Numbered from the stretch's first letter, positions 1 through 7,245 are shown. The stretch: 21,100 nucleotides of DNA from Pseudocoprococcus catus (GCF_902381825.1 NZ_LR698973.1:2214650-2235749); one strand, 5' to 3'. Numbers and translations are program-made. The notes: generated by a model from the sequence alone, not told the origin.

Positions 1-23
1 TTAGTGTAATATTCTTTACTCAT
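1..23 (-). CDS. 5' end of an unrecognised gene, cut by the window edge
   Basis: An ATG at 23-21 on the minus strand begins an open frame reading MSKEYYT that runs off the window. AAAGG lies 8 nt upstream, a plausible ribosome binding site. An in-frame ATG at 56 could give 11 more residues but has no comparable binding site. It follows the gene ending at 64 closely, so it is probably the next gene of the same array. Too little is visible to say anything of function. Confidence 0.35.
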
Positions 24-63
24 CAACGCATACCTTTCTTTCTCAATAAAAAACATCGTTTTA

Positions 64-345
64 CTATATTTTGAAACTTTCTCTTAGGTTCTCCAAATAC
101 AAATCACTATTTGTATTCCAACCACCAGTTGAACTCAAAATCCCATTTCTTATTTTCCAGAATTCATCCAAATGAGTTTTAAAATAACTTATTGCATCGT
201 TCTCACATGAGAATTCCTTCTCATATTCCCAAAAGAAATATCTCTGATTTGTTGCAAAAAAAGAATTTGTATCTAAACAATATGCTATAATCCATGTGGG
301 GTATTTATCTGAAAAATTTTCATTACTTTTTAATTCTTGATACAT
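64..345 (-). CDS. Unrecognised 93-aa protein
   Basis: I do not recognise this protein. I chose the ATG at 345 because AAGGAG sits 8 nt upstream; the longer frame opening at 363 would place this binding site inside the coding sequence. The product is soluble-looking, rich in aromatic residues (TWIIAYCLD, RYFFWEYEKEF) and has no signal peptide or membrane segment. It is part of the minus-strand array of small genes in the first 6 kb. Its leader carries one copy of a hairpin-like motif (366-381) shared with the next upstream genes. Confidence 0.7.
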   Translation of the reverse strand: MYQELKSNENFSDKYPTWIIAYCLDTNSFFATNQRYFFWEYEKEFSCENDAISYFKTHLDEFWKIRNGILSSTGGWNTNSDLYLENLRESFKI

Positions 346-384
346 ATTTATGTCTCCTTCCATTCTGAAATCTTAGTTTCATTT

Positions 385-546
385 TCATTTTCGTCCTATT
401 AAATGTAATGCTTTATCACGATCTTTTTCATTGAATACTACAATATCCGTATTATCTCCTGACATATCATCTGGACACCATTCAATGTCACTTGATTCCA
501 TAATGTCAATTTCTCTTTTTGTAAGATTTTCAATAATATATTCCAT
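385..546 (-). CDS. Unrecognised 53-aa acidic small protein
   Basis: A short frame starting MEYIIENLTK and ending HLIGRK, with a perfect GGAGG 8 nt before the ATG at 546. The product is acidic (cluster EWCPDDMSGDNTD) with one Cys and no membrane segment. Its binding site, codon use and position between two co-directional genes support a real gene. Function is unknown. Overlapping plus-strand frames in this stretch lack binding sites. Confidence 0.65.
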   Translation of the reverse strand: MEYIIENLTKREIDIMESSDIEWCPDDMSGDNTDIVVFNEKDRDKALHLIGRK

Positions 547-582
547 GATTATTTCCTCCAATCTTCTAATGAAATACGAATT

Positions 583-801
583 TCATATACACCAATATTC
601 TTCTCCATCCATTGCTCGCTTCACTTCATCAATGGATAAATCGTATAAGTCGGCAACAAAATCTATTGCACTATCAATACATTGCAATGATGCGAACTTC
701 CGTCTATCCCTTAGACAACTGATTGCCTGCTGTAGATTCCTTTCTTTATGCAATAATTCCTGCTGTTTTACTTCAGCATATTTTTCATAATTGCTTTTCA
801 T
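583..801 (-). CDS. Unrecognised 72-aa helical protein
   Basis: The ATG at 801 is preceded by GGAGG (TCGGAGGTAAAAAAATG). The first 40 residues are charged and look helical (KYAEVKQQELLHKERNLQQA); the rest contains two Cys and an acidic C-terminal half (DLYDLSIDEVKRAMDGEEYWCI). No known domain is recognised. The stop codon forms the edge of a perfect hairpin (570-585) that lies just before the ribosome binding site of the next gene downstream. Confidence 0.7.
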   Translation of the reverse strand: MKSNYEKYAEVKQQELLHKERNLQQAISCLRDRRKFASLQCIDSAIDFVADLYDLSIDEVKRAMDGEEYWCI

Positions 802-843
802 TTTTTTACCTCCGATTTTCTAACGAAATGCGAATTTTGTCTG

Positions 844-1086
844 CTATAAATGTTCAACCAAATCTCTTGCAAGTTCCATATCATTTTTACCGTGTGCGAT
901 TCCGACACATGCAGCTTTAAACATATTTAAACTTGCCTGTTCACTTTCTCTACATCTGTCTATAATAGATTGATGATACTCTTTTTCAACTTTCCTCAAT
1001 CTGGTATTCTCCTGCCTTAAATATCTATTTTCCCTCACAATATCAGCAAGTCCCAACACCAATTCTTCTATATCATATCTTTCCAT
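844..1086 (-). CDS. Unrecognised 80-aa coiled-coil protein
   Basis: I chose the ATG at 1086 (MERYDIEEL) because GGAAGG lies 5 nt upstream; the alternative ATG at 1119 has no binding site and would absorb the repeated leader motif at 1108-1123. Residues about 5-45 form a leucine-zipper-like coiled coil (L-x6 spacing through ELVLGLADIVRENRYLRQENTRL, read here in parts), suggesting dimerisation. The C-terminal half holds two Cys and is acidic at the end. It could be a small regulatory or structural protein; function is unknown. Confidence 0.68.
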   Translation of the reverse strand: MERYDIEELVLGLADIVRENRYLRQENTRLRKVEKEYHQSIIDRCRESEQASLNMFKAACVGIAHGKNDMELARDLVEHL

Positions 1087-1168
1087 ATTTGCCTTCCTTT
1101 CTTCCAATGAAACACGCATTTACTGCGTAATCTTTCCATTCTTTCCAATAAATATTTTTCTATTTATT

Positions 1169-1438
1169 TCACTGCCATCTATTCCATTCTTCTGTTAACA
1201 CTTTTGTTGCATCGCAAATATTATTATAAGAACTTGGGATATTGATATATTCTCCGTTAACAAAAAGATTGAAAATATAACCAACACAATGAGTTCCTAA
1301 ACCAATGTGTTCATAACTTACGCCAATGCTTACATTTCCACATTCATGAAATTCAAAAATTCCACTATCAACTTCTAAGTCTAATGGAATTTCATTTTGT
1401 AAAATTGTTTCCATTTCTTCTTCTGTTATCTTTGCCAT
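1169..1438 (-). CDS. Unrecognised 89-aa protein
   Basis: The start at 1438 has GGAGGG 6-7 nt upstream. The product begins with an acidic helix (MAKITEEEMETILQNEIP), followed by a beta-rich segment with alternating hydrophobic residues (NVSIGVSYEHIG, GYIFNLFVNGEYINIP) and a short helical C-terminus ending in WNRWQ. No signal peptide or membrane helix is seen. It lies in the same array as its neighbours. I recognise no family. Confidence 0.7.
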   Translation of the reverse strand: MAKITEEEMETILQNEIPLDLEVDSGIFEFHECGNVSIGVSYEHIGLGTHCVGYIFNLFVNGEYINIPSSYNNICDATKVLTEEWNRWQ

Positions 1439-1505
1439 ATTATACCCTCCATTCTAAAGTCCATAGGAAAATCTTGTTTCTTTAGTTTTCTATGGCTGAC
1501 TGTCA

Positions 1506-1916
1506 TCAATATGAAATATCATAAGCATCTTCCACATAATACTTATACAGTTCATTCGTGTGTTTTATTGCATTGATCCACTTATTTGCCGTATCCTTTT
1601 TTACAACAAAAAGCAATTTGCCGTAATAATAGACCCTTAAGGTATTGTTTTTCAAAACATATCCGTAATCTATATAAGGTCTATGATTGGATTTTTTGGT
1701 TATGCGGTACCACTCAGGAACAATGTCTCTGACATCTTCTTTTTCCTGTGGAGTAATTTCATCAAACAGATAATCCAGATATTCTGTTTCTCCGTTTTCT
1801 GCGAATGCCTTTAAGATCCGTTCTCCATAACCGCAATCAAGATAAGCGTCTCCGCTTAAATAGACGGCCTTCAAAACCTGACTTCCTTTTTCGATGACAT
1901 AATAGCCTCTGGTCAT
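1506..1916 (-). CDS. Unrecognised 136-aa protein
   Basis: The ATG at 1916 follows GAGGAG (AGAGGAGATTATTATG). The product opens MTRGYYVIEKGSQVLKAVYL, a beta-hairpin-like pattern typical of small globular phage or plasmid proteins, and ends in a tyrosine-rich tail (KYYVEDAYDISY). It has no membrane segment and no metal-binding motif that I can see. It is part of the minus-strand array, probably co-transcribed with its neighbours. Function unknown. Confidence 0.72.
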   Translation of the reverse strand: MTRGYYVIEKGSQVLKAVYLSGDAYLDCGYGERILKAFAENGETEYLDYLFDEITPQEKEDVRDIVPEWYRITKKSNHRPYIDYGYVLKNNTLRVYYYGKLLFVVKKDTANKWINAIKHTNELYKYYVEDAYDISY

Positions 1917-1968
1917 AATAATCTCCTCTAATTTTTATGCTTTGCCAATGAACCAAATATAGTTTTTT

Positions 1969-2580
1969 TTAGTCAATTTTATAAGCCCTACAGTACTGGA
2001 AGAAATTTGGTAATCTTGTAGATTTAAGTACAGTGCTGTCTTTATCTATTACGTCGATTACCAATCTTTTACCAATTTTTCTGATAGCACCTGTATTTCT
2101 GAATAGCCGGCCATCTTTATGTTTGTCCTCAAAATCAACCATATCGCCTAAATACAGCTTATTACCAACCATATCAACGCCTACAGAAGTGTCAACGATT
2201 TCATCTATATTACCAAGACATATCCTGCCTTCTGTTTCATCTGCTTCTTTCATGGAATTCTCTTCCGTTTTTTCTGCTTTGTGATTATCTCGTAAACCAA
2301 TCAGCTCACATTCGTAAAAATATCGACTCTTTACATATGTATATTGAGGAGTATTTTTATCAAATATGTATTTATCGTCCAGTACGATGTTCAAACCATT
2401 TTGCGAAACTGATATATAAGCAATATCGCAGTATGCATAAGGCACTGTACTAAAACTTACTTCGTTGACTTGTCCATAGGCTAACAACACGTACTTCATG
2501 TTATTAGTCGCATATTGTCTGGTGTAAATCGAAAAGTCTCCGTTGCCACCAATCATGCTAAAAAGATCATATACCGTCAT
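1969..2580 (-). CDS. Unrecognised 203-aa two-part protein
   Basis: The ATG at 2580 has GGAGG 7 nt upstream. Residues 1-95 form one block (MTVYDLFSMIGG... then beta-rich), an acidic linker follows around 98-120 (KAEKTEENSMKEADETEG), and residues 130-203 form a second block with a GDMVDFEDKHKDGR segment resembling the small beta-barrel of YopX-like or SH3-like phage proteins. That resemblance is weak and is inference only. No signal peptide, membrane helix or catalytic motif is visible. Confidence 0.72.
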   Translation of the reverse strand: MTVYDLFSMIGGNGDFSIYTRQYATNNMKYVLLAYGQVNEVSFSTVPYAYCDIAYISVSQNGLNIVLDDKYIFDKNTPQYTYVKSRYFYECELIGLRDNHKAEKTEENSMKEADETEGRICLGNIDEIVDTSVGVDMVGNKLYLGDMVDFEDKHKDGRLFRNTGAIRKIGKRLVIDVIDKDSTVLKSTRLPNFFQYCRAYKID

Positions 2581-2619
2581 GAATTTTCCTCCATATGTAT
2601 TGTTTGTTAGGTGTGCATA

Positions 2620-3033
2620 TTAGGAATTTTCTACAACAAATCGTTGCAGTAAGATAACTGCTTTTGCCGGCGGAACACTCCGCTTCCTCTTTGCATCAAT
2701 GTCTTCATCAATTTCTCCAAGGTAATTGTCGCTTTCGTGTTCGTTAAGATGGAATTCATAGCCATCAAGAGCATACATATCTCTTTCCATATCCGGAAAC
2801 CTGTGATATCCTACAGGTTCTAAATTCCAAAGCTCTATCGCCTTATGTAAGGCTTTGTCTTTGAGATCGTACAGATCTTCCTTCTCATCTTTTGCTTTGT
2901 GCAAATGGTAATGAACGGAAGGATATCGCTTTGAACGCTCATAGCCGTATGCCCGGCTGACACATTTCCTCTGGATATCCCTCTTCCTCTTTGCTTCCTT
3001 ATTGATGCTATACAGACAGTCTGCAACAACGCT
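2620..3033 (-). pseudogene. Downstream part of a gene split by an in-frame stop
   Basis: Reading continues in exactly the same frame after the TAA at 3036-3034, giving about 137 more protein-like codons ending AKAVILLQRFVVENS. The segment is rich in Lys/Arg at first (INKEAKRKRDIQRKC) and then well-behaved (WNLEPVGYHRFPDMERDMY). There is no ATG or GTG in frame near the front; the first usable start is a TTG at 2904 with no ribosome binding site, and it would discard over 40 protein-like residues. Either the upstream gene was once a protein of about 360 aa now interrupted by a nonsense codon, or this is a separate gene whose start was lost, or the stop is read through. Confidence 0.5.
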
Positions 3034-3705
3034 TTACGTAAGATCGATCTCATTGACCTTTTTGAGGTGGTCAATCTTCTTCTGTCGTATTCCTTCAATA
3101 TAAGCTCTTTCAGCATCAGCAAAATTGTCCGGGATAATGTTTCTTAAGATAGGATGATAATGGCTGTAGCTTTCGTCAAATCCAACCAGAGCTTTGTAAT
3201 ACGGAATATCAGCCTTTCCAATTTGCGTGACAGTCAATTTTGTCTCATGCCATCCGTCTGGTATACCATTTAGCGCATCAACATTTCCATACTTGGTCGT
3301 CTCAAGACGATATCCAAGTTCTTTTGCGGTAGGCATACCATGGCATTGACTTCTGGCATAGGCAACCCATCCGGTGTGCAGGTTCTCTGTATCGCCAAAC
3401 CGATAATATGGATCCACTTTTCTTTTCTCAAAGAAATTGCACAATGCATTAAGTCTCAATTTGTCATTCGGACAATTTTCTGTATCAAGGCAGAACGTAT
3501 ATATCCGCTTCTTTGTCTCAGATAAGATACCTTTCTTTTCAAAGAAACCTATCCACTTGAAGTCTTTAGACAAATATCTGCTTACGCTGTTCTTTGACAG
3601 ATCATTGGAAAATTCAAGACTACAGCTCTTGTCGTCATAAATCGTTACCAGCGCAAAAGCTTCTGTTTCGATCATCTTTTGATCCAATTTTCTTATTTCC
3701 GTCAT
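3034..3705 (-). CDS. Unrecognised 223-aa protein, probably truncated at its C-terminus
   Basis: The start ATG at 3705 overlaps the stop of the upstream gene (ATGA), so translation is probably coupled. The product has no signal peptide or membrane helix. It contains charged and aromatic segments (YYRFGDTENLHTGWVAYARS, SYSHYHPILRNIIPDNF) and ends IDHLKKVNEIDLT. The frame stays open after the TAA for a further 137 codons (see 2620-3033), so the annotated protein may be the N-terminal part of a larger one. I recognise no family. Confidence 0.65.
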   Translation of the reverse strand: MTEIRKLDQKMIETEAFALVTIYDDKSCSLEFSNDLSKNSVSRYLSKDFKWIGFFEKKGILSETKKRIYTFCLDTENCPNDKLRLNALCNFFEKRKVDPYYRFGDTENLHTGWVAYARSQCHGMPTAKELGYRLETTKYGNVDALNGIPDGWHETKLTVTQIGKADIPYYKALVGFDESYSHYHPILRNIIPDNFADAERAYIEGIRQKKIDHLKKVNEIDLT

Positions 3706-4163
3706 TCTTTTTCCACTTCTTCTTGAAATTTCTGCTTTGACAGATACGCATCTCTGAGGTCATGAAATGTATCTTCAAGTCCTCTTCTCTTTATCTCTTC
3801 CATGTCATCAAGATCAATGACGTAGTGTCTGCTTTTGCAGTAGTCACGCATCGTTTCGTATTCCAGTTTCACAAATACTTCGTCATTATCTTCTTTATCG
3901 CATACCGCCAGCTTTTCAGCCAGTCTTCCTCGCCCGTCATCAGACTCTTTGAATACAACTTCATCTGGGGAGAAAGATACTGTATGCGTAGCTTTACGAT
4001 AACATCCAGATATGCAGCAGCAGGTGTTTTTATCAATTGGCTTCAGTTCTTTGCCGCGTAAAGATCTTCTATAAACGTTGACACACTGATCACAAATAGC
4101 TTCTTTGTAACTTTCTTCTGAAAAAGGAATACTGGTTCCTGTTTTTGACAAATAGATCATCAT
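3702..4163 (-). CDS. Unrecognised 153-aa protein with a Cys-cluster zinc site
   Basis: I chose the ATG at 4163 (MMIYLSKTG) because AGGAGG lies 9 nt upstream; the longer frame from 4190 would put that binding site inside the gene and overlap its neighbour. Near residue 25 a CxxC (CDQC) is followed about 30 residues later by CCCISGC, a pattern expected of a structural zinc ribbon. The C-terminal half is acidic and helical. Its stop overlaps the start of the next gene by 4 nt. Function is unknown; zinc binding is inferred from the Cys spacing only. Confidence 0.7.
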   Translation of the reverse strand: MMIYLSKTGTSIPFSEESYKEAICDQCVNVYRRSLRGKELKPIDKNTCCCISGCYRKATHTVSFSPDEVVFKESDDGRGRLAEKLAVCDKEDNDEVFVKLEYETMRDYCKSRHYVIDLDDMEEIKRRGLEDTFHDLRDAYLSKQKFQEEVEKE

Positions 4164-4176
4164 TGTTCCAAGCCTC

Positions 4177-4368
4177 CTATATTCTTCCATACATCAAGTC
4201 CGCTACACTAACACCAAATGTTTCTTCAAACCACATCCAGACTTCTTCTCTGAATGTCCCTTTCGGAAAGCCATGCCAGTCAGCTTCAATGCACTCTGTT
4301 TCCGGATTCATTGGAACATCGCCAAATTCCGTCCATAATTCCTTAACCTCTTTCATTTTTTCTTTCAT
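4177..4368 (-). CDS. Small 63-aa acidic protein of a gut-Firmicutes mobile-element type
   Basis: GGAGG lies 8-9 nt before the ATG at 4368, and the last codons contain the AGGAGG that serves the next gene, so the two are tightly linked. The core reads GDVPMNPETE, then WHGFPKGTFREEVWMWFEET and GVSVADLMYG. I recall similar small tryptophan-rich proteins of unknown role from clostridial plasmids and integrated elements, but cannot name a domain. The protein has no membrane segment and is probably a compact single domain. Confidence 0.72.
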   Translation of the reverse strand: MKEKMKEVKELWTEFGDVPMNPETECIEADWHGFPKGTFREEVWMWFEETFGVSVADLMYGRI

Positions 4369-4468
4369 GCTTTTTTACCTCCTGTTTTTGATTAATTGTT
4401 ACACATCAAATATGAGGTAAACTGGTGGGTTAAATATGGGAAGCAGACAATAGGGATGCGGAATGGAT

Positions 4469-4630
4469 TCATTGTTCTGCTTTCTGGCGCTTTGAAAAAA
4501 TATCTTTCACATCTTGCTCTACAAGTTCCCGAAGTCCATCTTCAGTCTTTAGCATCGGTTTATCATATTGGTCATTAAATTCAACTCCATATTTATCACA
4601 CAACGCATAAAATAGTTCTCTGTTAAACAT
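4469..4630 (-). CDS. Unrecognised 53-aa protein beginning MFNREL
   Basis: A short frame with GAGGTG 6 nt before the ATG at 4630. It begins MFNRELFYALCDKYGVEF, contains a DGLRELVEQDVKDIFSK segment and ends KAEQ. The composition, binding site and spacing in the array support a real gene, although it is shorter than most gene callers accept. The first five residues, MFNRE, are shared with the 172-aa protein encoded at 9989-10507, which may be chance. Function unknown. Confidence 0.62.
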   Translation of the reverse strand: MFNRELFYALCDKYGVEFNDQYDKPMLKTEDGLRELVEQDVKDIFSKRQKAEQ

Positions 4631-4652
4631 CTAAATCACCTCATCTTCTCCA

Positions 4653-5111
4653 TTAATCTTTTGGCTGCCAATATGTTTTATAAAAACCCTGATCCGGATC
4701 TGTGTAACTGATGCCATCACATTCCTCATATGTCCCTTCATAAGACGCAGATACCAGCTTTAACGGATATTTCAACTTATCGATATCCTCTTTGTAAGTT
4801 CCTATCTCGATCCCGGCACATCGGTTGGATTGGAGATATGTGCGCCCATATTCCAGGATATCCGCCATGGTCGATGGATACGTTTCGGAATCGTACGTCA
4901 TACCCTTGCACTTGTTCCAGTAGGCAAGAATCCCGAAAAGATCAGCTTCTTCTTCTCCTTCTCCGAGAAAGACCATGCCATAGTCGTGATACACGTCTTT
5001 GATATATCCTCCTCCGAACTCCTTCGGAATGAGGATTTTATAAGAATCACCTTTTGCAATATTTTTTCTTTTTGTCAAACGGTCGGCCCTGAGCCAAGAA
5101 AAGCTTCCCAT
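4653..5111 (-). CDS. Conserved mobile-element protein of unknown function, 152 aa
   Basis: The ATG at 5111 has GGAG upstream (AAAGGAGAGAGAAGACATG). The product begins MGSFSWLRAD, followed by KRKNIAKGDSYKILIPKEFG and IKDVYHDYG, then an acidic stretch GEGEEEADLFGILAYWN. I recall this N-terminal pattern (MGSFSW-R-AD ... IP-EFGGG-IKD ... DYG) from hypothetical proteins of clostridial phages and plasmids; no biochemical role is known to me. No membrane segment. It supports the view that the region is a mobile element. Confidence 0.75.
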   Translation of the reverse strand: MGSFSWLRADRLTKRKNIAKGDSYKILIPKEFGGGYIKDVYHDYGMVFLGEGEEEADLFGILAYWNKCKGMTYDSETYPSTMADILEYGRTYLQSNRCAGIEIGTYKEDIDKLKYPLKLVSASYEGTYEECDGISYTDPDQGFYKTYWQPKD

Positions 5112-5296
5112 GTCTTCTCTCTCCTTTTTCTATTTTTTTTAACTCCTCAAACTGACTGTTCCACCGCATTTATGCATGCAACAATCAGGCAATTGCACCT
5201 TCAAAACCATACGCAACTGTTCTGGCGAGTTGGCAGGAAACGCAGAATATTGTAGCAGAAGAAGGAGATGTCACGAGACATTTTTTTACTTGGTAA

Positions 5297-5698
5297 TTAA
5301 TGTTTTTGCCAGAATATCAGTAATTCACTGGCTGTAAACGGCAGATTTTCGTAACCATAGTCCTTCAGCATTTTCTTGATGAACGCTGTATCTACTTTGT
5401 CCTCCGGACCCCATGAACCTTTTGCAATTTCAAACGCAAACTGATCTAAGTTCCGTATGAAACTCTTATTTTCCTTACACCATTTTTTGAGCACAGCATC
5501 CTTCTTCTCCTTTGCAGCCTTCTGTTCAGGCGTTCTCGTCTTATAAGCATAAGCCGCATAAGCTTTTCGTACGCTTTTGTAACCGTATCCCTGTGCATCG
5601 TCCAATGTCTCTCCTGTCTCTTTTGAGAGGACAACATACCTCTCATCGTATCGCGTTGACAGTTCTTCGCTTTTGACAACTTCGTAGTTTCTTTCCAT
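5297..5698 (-). CDS. Unrecognised 133-aa basic protein
   Basis: I chose the ATG at 5698 (MERNYEVVKS) because GGGAGGG precedes it by about 10 nt; the longer frame to 5719 would begin upstream of that signal. Residues 20-50 read as a compact fold (YVVLSKETGETLDDAQGYGY, then KSVRKAYAAYAYKTRTPEQK), the middle is Lys-rich and helical, and the end (KGSWGPEDKVDTAFIKKML) is again globular. Proteins with this arrangement occur as hypotheticals on clostridial accessory elements, from memory. Function unknown. Confidence 0.72.
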   Translation of the reverse strand: MERNYEVVKSEELSTRYDERYVVLSKETGETLDDAQGYGYKSVRKAYAAYAYKTRTPEQKAAKEKKDAVLKKWCKENKSFIRNLDQFAFEIAKGSWGPEDKVDTAFIKKMLKDYGYENLPFTASELLIFWQKH

Positions 5699-5761
5699 TT
5701 TTCTCGAACCCTCCCACAATTATTTTTTTCAGTATATCAGAAAACAGTTCGGCATTTTTTT

Positions 5762-5792
5762 TAAAAAAAAAGAGGTACTTTTCAGCACCCCT
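5762..5792 (-). terminator. Intrinsic terminator after the 169-aa gene
   Basis: On the minus strand AGGGGTGCT pairs with AGTACCTCT around a GAAA-like loop, 9 bp including two G-U pairs, followed by nine T residues. The G-U pairs become A-C mismatches on the plus strand, which fixes the orientation. It sits 14 nt past the stop of 5806-6315, so most transcripts from that gene probably end here and the genes from 5698 downward need their own promoter. Confidence 0.8.
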
Positions 5793-5805
5793 TTTTTCTG
5801 AGAAC

Positions 5806-6315
5806 TTAAACGACATCGCAATCAGCAACGTCACCTAACTCTGCCTGAAGCAGATTGAAAACACTTCTGGATTCCCACAACTCCATTTCCGACAGGATGT
5901 CTCCCATGGACTTTGAACGATAATGTTCGGCACTTCGTTCAATCGCCATGTCATCACACTCTGCTTCTGATCCAATGTGGCAGACATCAACAGTTAGCTG
6001 CCTGTCGATCATCGACACTTCAGACCAGAGGCAGAGGTTGGCATCTCTTAAAGCATGTAGTTCTGTTACCTGGAACACAGTTTTTGTCCCAAGGTATTCC
6101 AGCTCATAAATTAAGCTGTTTTTATGAGCCGGATCAGCAGTCTTCTTCATCTGTGCCTTCAAGTCCTTGGCTGTCAGGCCGTCCTTCTCGGATACATACT
6201 CGCGGATAACCCGGCGGGCAGAAGATTCTGATTCGCAAAGCTTATAAAACGGACCAAACGCTGACCCATAACAAAAATCAACAGTTGCAACGAGAAAATA
6301 TTTTCTAGTCCTCAT
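5806..6315 (-). CDS. Unrecognised 169-aa protein
   Basis: The ATG at 6315 has GGAGGA 6 nt upstream. The N-terminus MRTRKYFLVATVDFCYGSAFG is mildly hydrophobic but too short for a confident signal peptide. Most of the protein is acidic and helical, with scattered Cys (CYG, LCES, LCLWSE, VCHIGSEAECDD). The gene is first in its transcription unit, being followed by its own terminator and preceded by 1 kb without intact genes. I recognise no family. Confidence 0.68.
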   Translation of the reverse strand: MRTRKYFLVATVDFCYGSAFGPFYKLCESESSARRVIREYVSEKDGLTAKDLKAQMKKTADPAHKNSLIYELEYLGTKTVFQVTELHALRDANLCLWSEVSMIDRQLTVDVCHIGSEAECDDMAIERSAEHYRSKSMGDILSEMELWESRSVFNLLQAELGDVADCDVV

Positions 6316-6416
6316 TTTGACTCCTCCTCTGATTAAAAAAAATAGTGTTCAGCAATAACATGAGGCAGACAGGAAAAGAAAATATCTCTTCTCCATCGCA
6401 TTGACCCAATTGGTCG

Positions 6417-6447
6417 AAAAAAACAGGGAACCTTAATGATTCCCTGT
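6417..6447 (-). terminator. Intrinsic terminator on the minus strand
   Basis: ACAGGGAA pairs perfectly with TTCCCTGT (8 bp, 9-nt loop), followed on the minus strand by seven T residues. The TAA of the remnant frame (6433-6435) lies in the loop, a common arrangement at gene ends. Confidence 0.75.
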
Positions 6448-6553
6448 GTACCTTAGTTGCAACCCGTAATTATATACTGTGCCATCTTTACTTGACACAG
6501 TTATATCTGCCTCTTTACTCATTGCTATATCAGAGTTATGCGTCACTTTGCCT
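6433..6553 (-). pseudogene. Possible 3' remnant of a minus-strand gene
   Basis: From a TAA just upstream (about 6553) to the TAA at 6435-6433 the minus strand encodes a protein-like fragment containing SDIAMSKEADITVSSKDGT and VYNYGLQLRYTGNH. No ribosome binding site precedes the internal ATG, and the frame is closed upstream. The end coincides with an intrinsic terminator. This suggests the tail of a gene whose front part is lost or frameshifted. Family not recognised; the call rests on composition and the terminator only. Confidence 0.3.
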
Positions 6554-6599
6554 ACTTTTACTTATTTTTTCACTATTTTGGTAAATTATTGAGACATTC

Positions 6600-6702
6600 T
6601 GTACACACGCGTCCTGTACAGAAGAAGAAAAATTCCGTACAGAAGTAGAAATGATGCATTTTTTTGTACACATTAGGCCTGCATAGAAGAAGATGAATGA
6701 GT
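6600..6702. repeat. Short degenerate direct repeats
   Basis: GTACAGAAGAAGAAA (6616), GTACAGAAGTAGAAA (6637) and GCATAGAAGAAGATG (6681) recur at spacings of 21 and 44 nt. GTACACA occurs at 6601 and 6666, each exactly 15 nt before a repeat copy, giving an approximate 65-bp duplication. They could be iteron-like sites or a decayed coding repeat rich in Glu codons. Confidence 0.4.
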
Positions 6703-6781
6703 CCCTTTTGATATTACAACTAATGATCATATAAAACAGCCATTCTGCACTATATCGTTATATGCTACACAAAATACTTAC

Positions 6782-6937
6782 ATGGAAGAGGATAATTGGA
6801 ATTATTGCATTAATTTAGCAGCAGGACATGCGACATCCCAATTCACCGCGCTGTTTAAGCGTTACAATCACGATACACATAAACGTGAAGCCATAAACAT
6901 GCGGAGACGAAAGAAGCAGACTAGAAATGATATATAG
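6782..6937 (+). pseudogene. Probable 3' remnant of a plus-strand gene (51 codons)
   Basis: The fragment MEEDNWNYCINLAAGHATSQ continues into FTALFKRYNHDTHKREAINM and a basic tail, ending at TAG on an intrinsic terminator. The frame is open and protein-like back to a TGA at about 6697, but there is no ribosome binding site. The AAGHATSQFTALF segment loosely resembles the last box of tyrosine recombinases (GH-x5-T-x2-Y, here with Phe for Tyr); this is weak. It probably is the tail of a lost gene, possibly an integrase. Confidence 0.35.
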
Positions 6938-6967
6938 CTTTAGTCGAAACAAAGCTCTTTTTTTGAT
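6936..6967 (+). terminator. Intrinsic terminator on the plus strand
   Basis: AGCTTT pairs with AAAGCT (6 bp, 9-nt loop), then C and seven T residues. It overlaps the TAG of the plus-strand remnant. Confidence 0.6.
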
Positions 6968-7223
6968 TGTGTTTTCTATTGATTCAGACTACTTTATCCT
7001 GTTGGAAAATGTCCCTGTCAATTCAATATGTAACGTTTATACCGTTGTCTTCGTTTTCGTTTACTAAGCAACCATCTTTACTCATTATCTCCTATTAGCG
7101 ATTATAACCTTCATCACCACCTCGTTTATGTGTTCAAACTATCCATTGCTACGTTATCCAATGCTGTGTTTTAGCATACAAAAAAATACTTTGCACTCTT
7201 TAGCTATAAGCGTGATTTTCAAA

Positions 7224-7245
7224 TTGTGTATAACTTATTACACAA
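7224..7245 (+). other. Candidate origin of transfer (oriT) hairpin
   Basis: TTGTGTA and TACACAA form a perfect 7-bp inverted repeat with an 8-nt spacer, 86 nt before the relaxase start. The strand reads TGTGTATAACTT, close to the TGTGTTATACTT that I recall at the nick region of pMV158-type oriT sites recognised by MobV relaxases. The position is where MobV oriTs usually lie. The identification is inference; no nick data are available. Confidence 0.4.

Noticed and set aside
2835..3122. 95-codon minus-strand ORF
   Set aside because: It overlaps the end of the 223-aa gene and the following fragment in another frame, is Arg/Ser-rich like an out-of-frame reading, and has no ribosome binding site.
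5265..5290. Hairpin ATGTC/GACAT followed by T residues on the plus strand
   Set aside because: Only 5 bp, and no plus-strand gene leads into it; not called a terminator.
6600..6702. CRISPR-like repeats
   Set aside because: The repeats are degenerate, short and irregularly spaced, without distinct spacers or cas genes.
6536..6730. 64-codon minus-strand ORF
   Set aside because: Composition is not protein-like (Ser/Ile-rich), there is no ribosome binding site, and it runs through the degenerate repeats.
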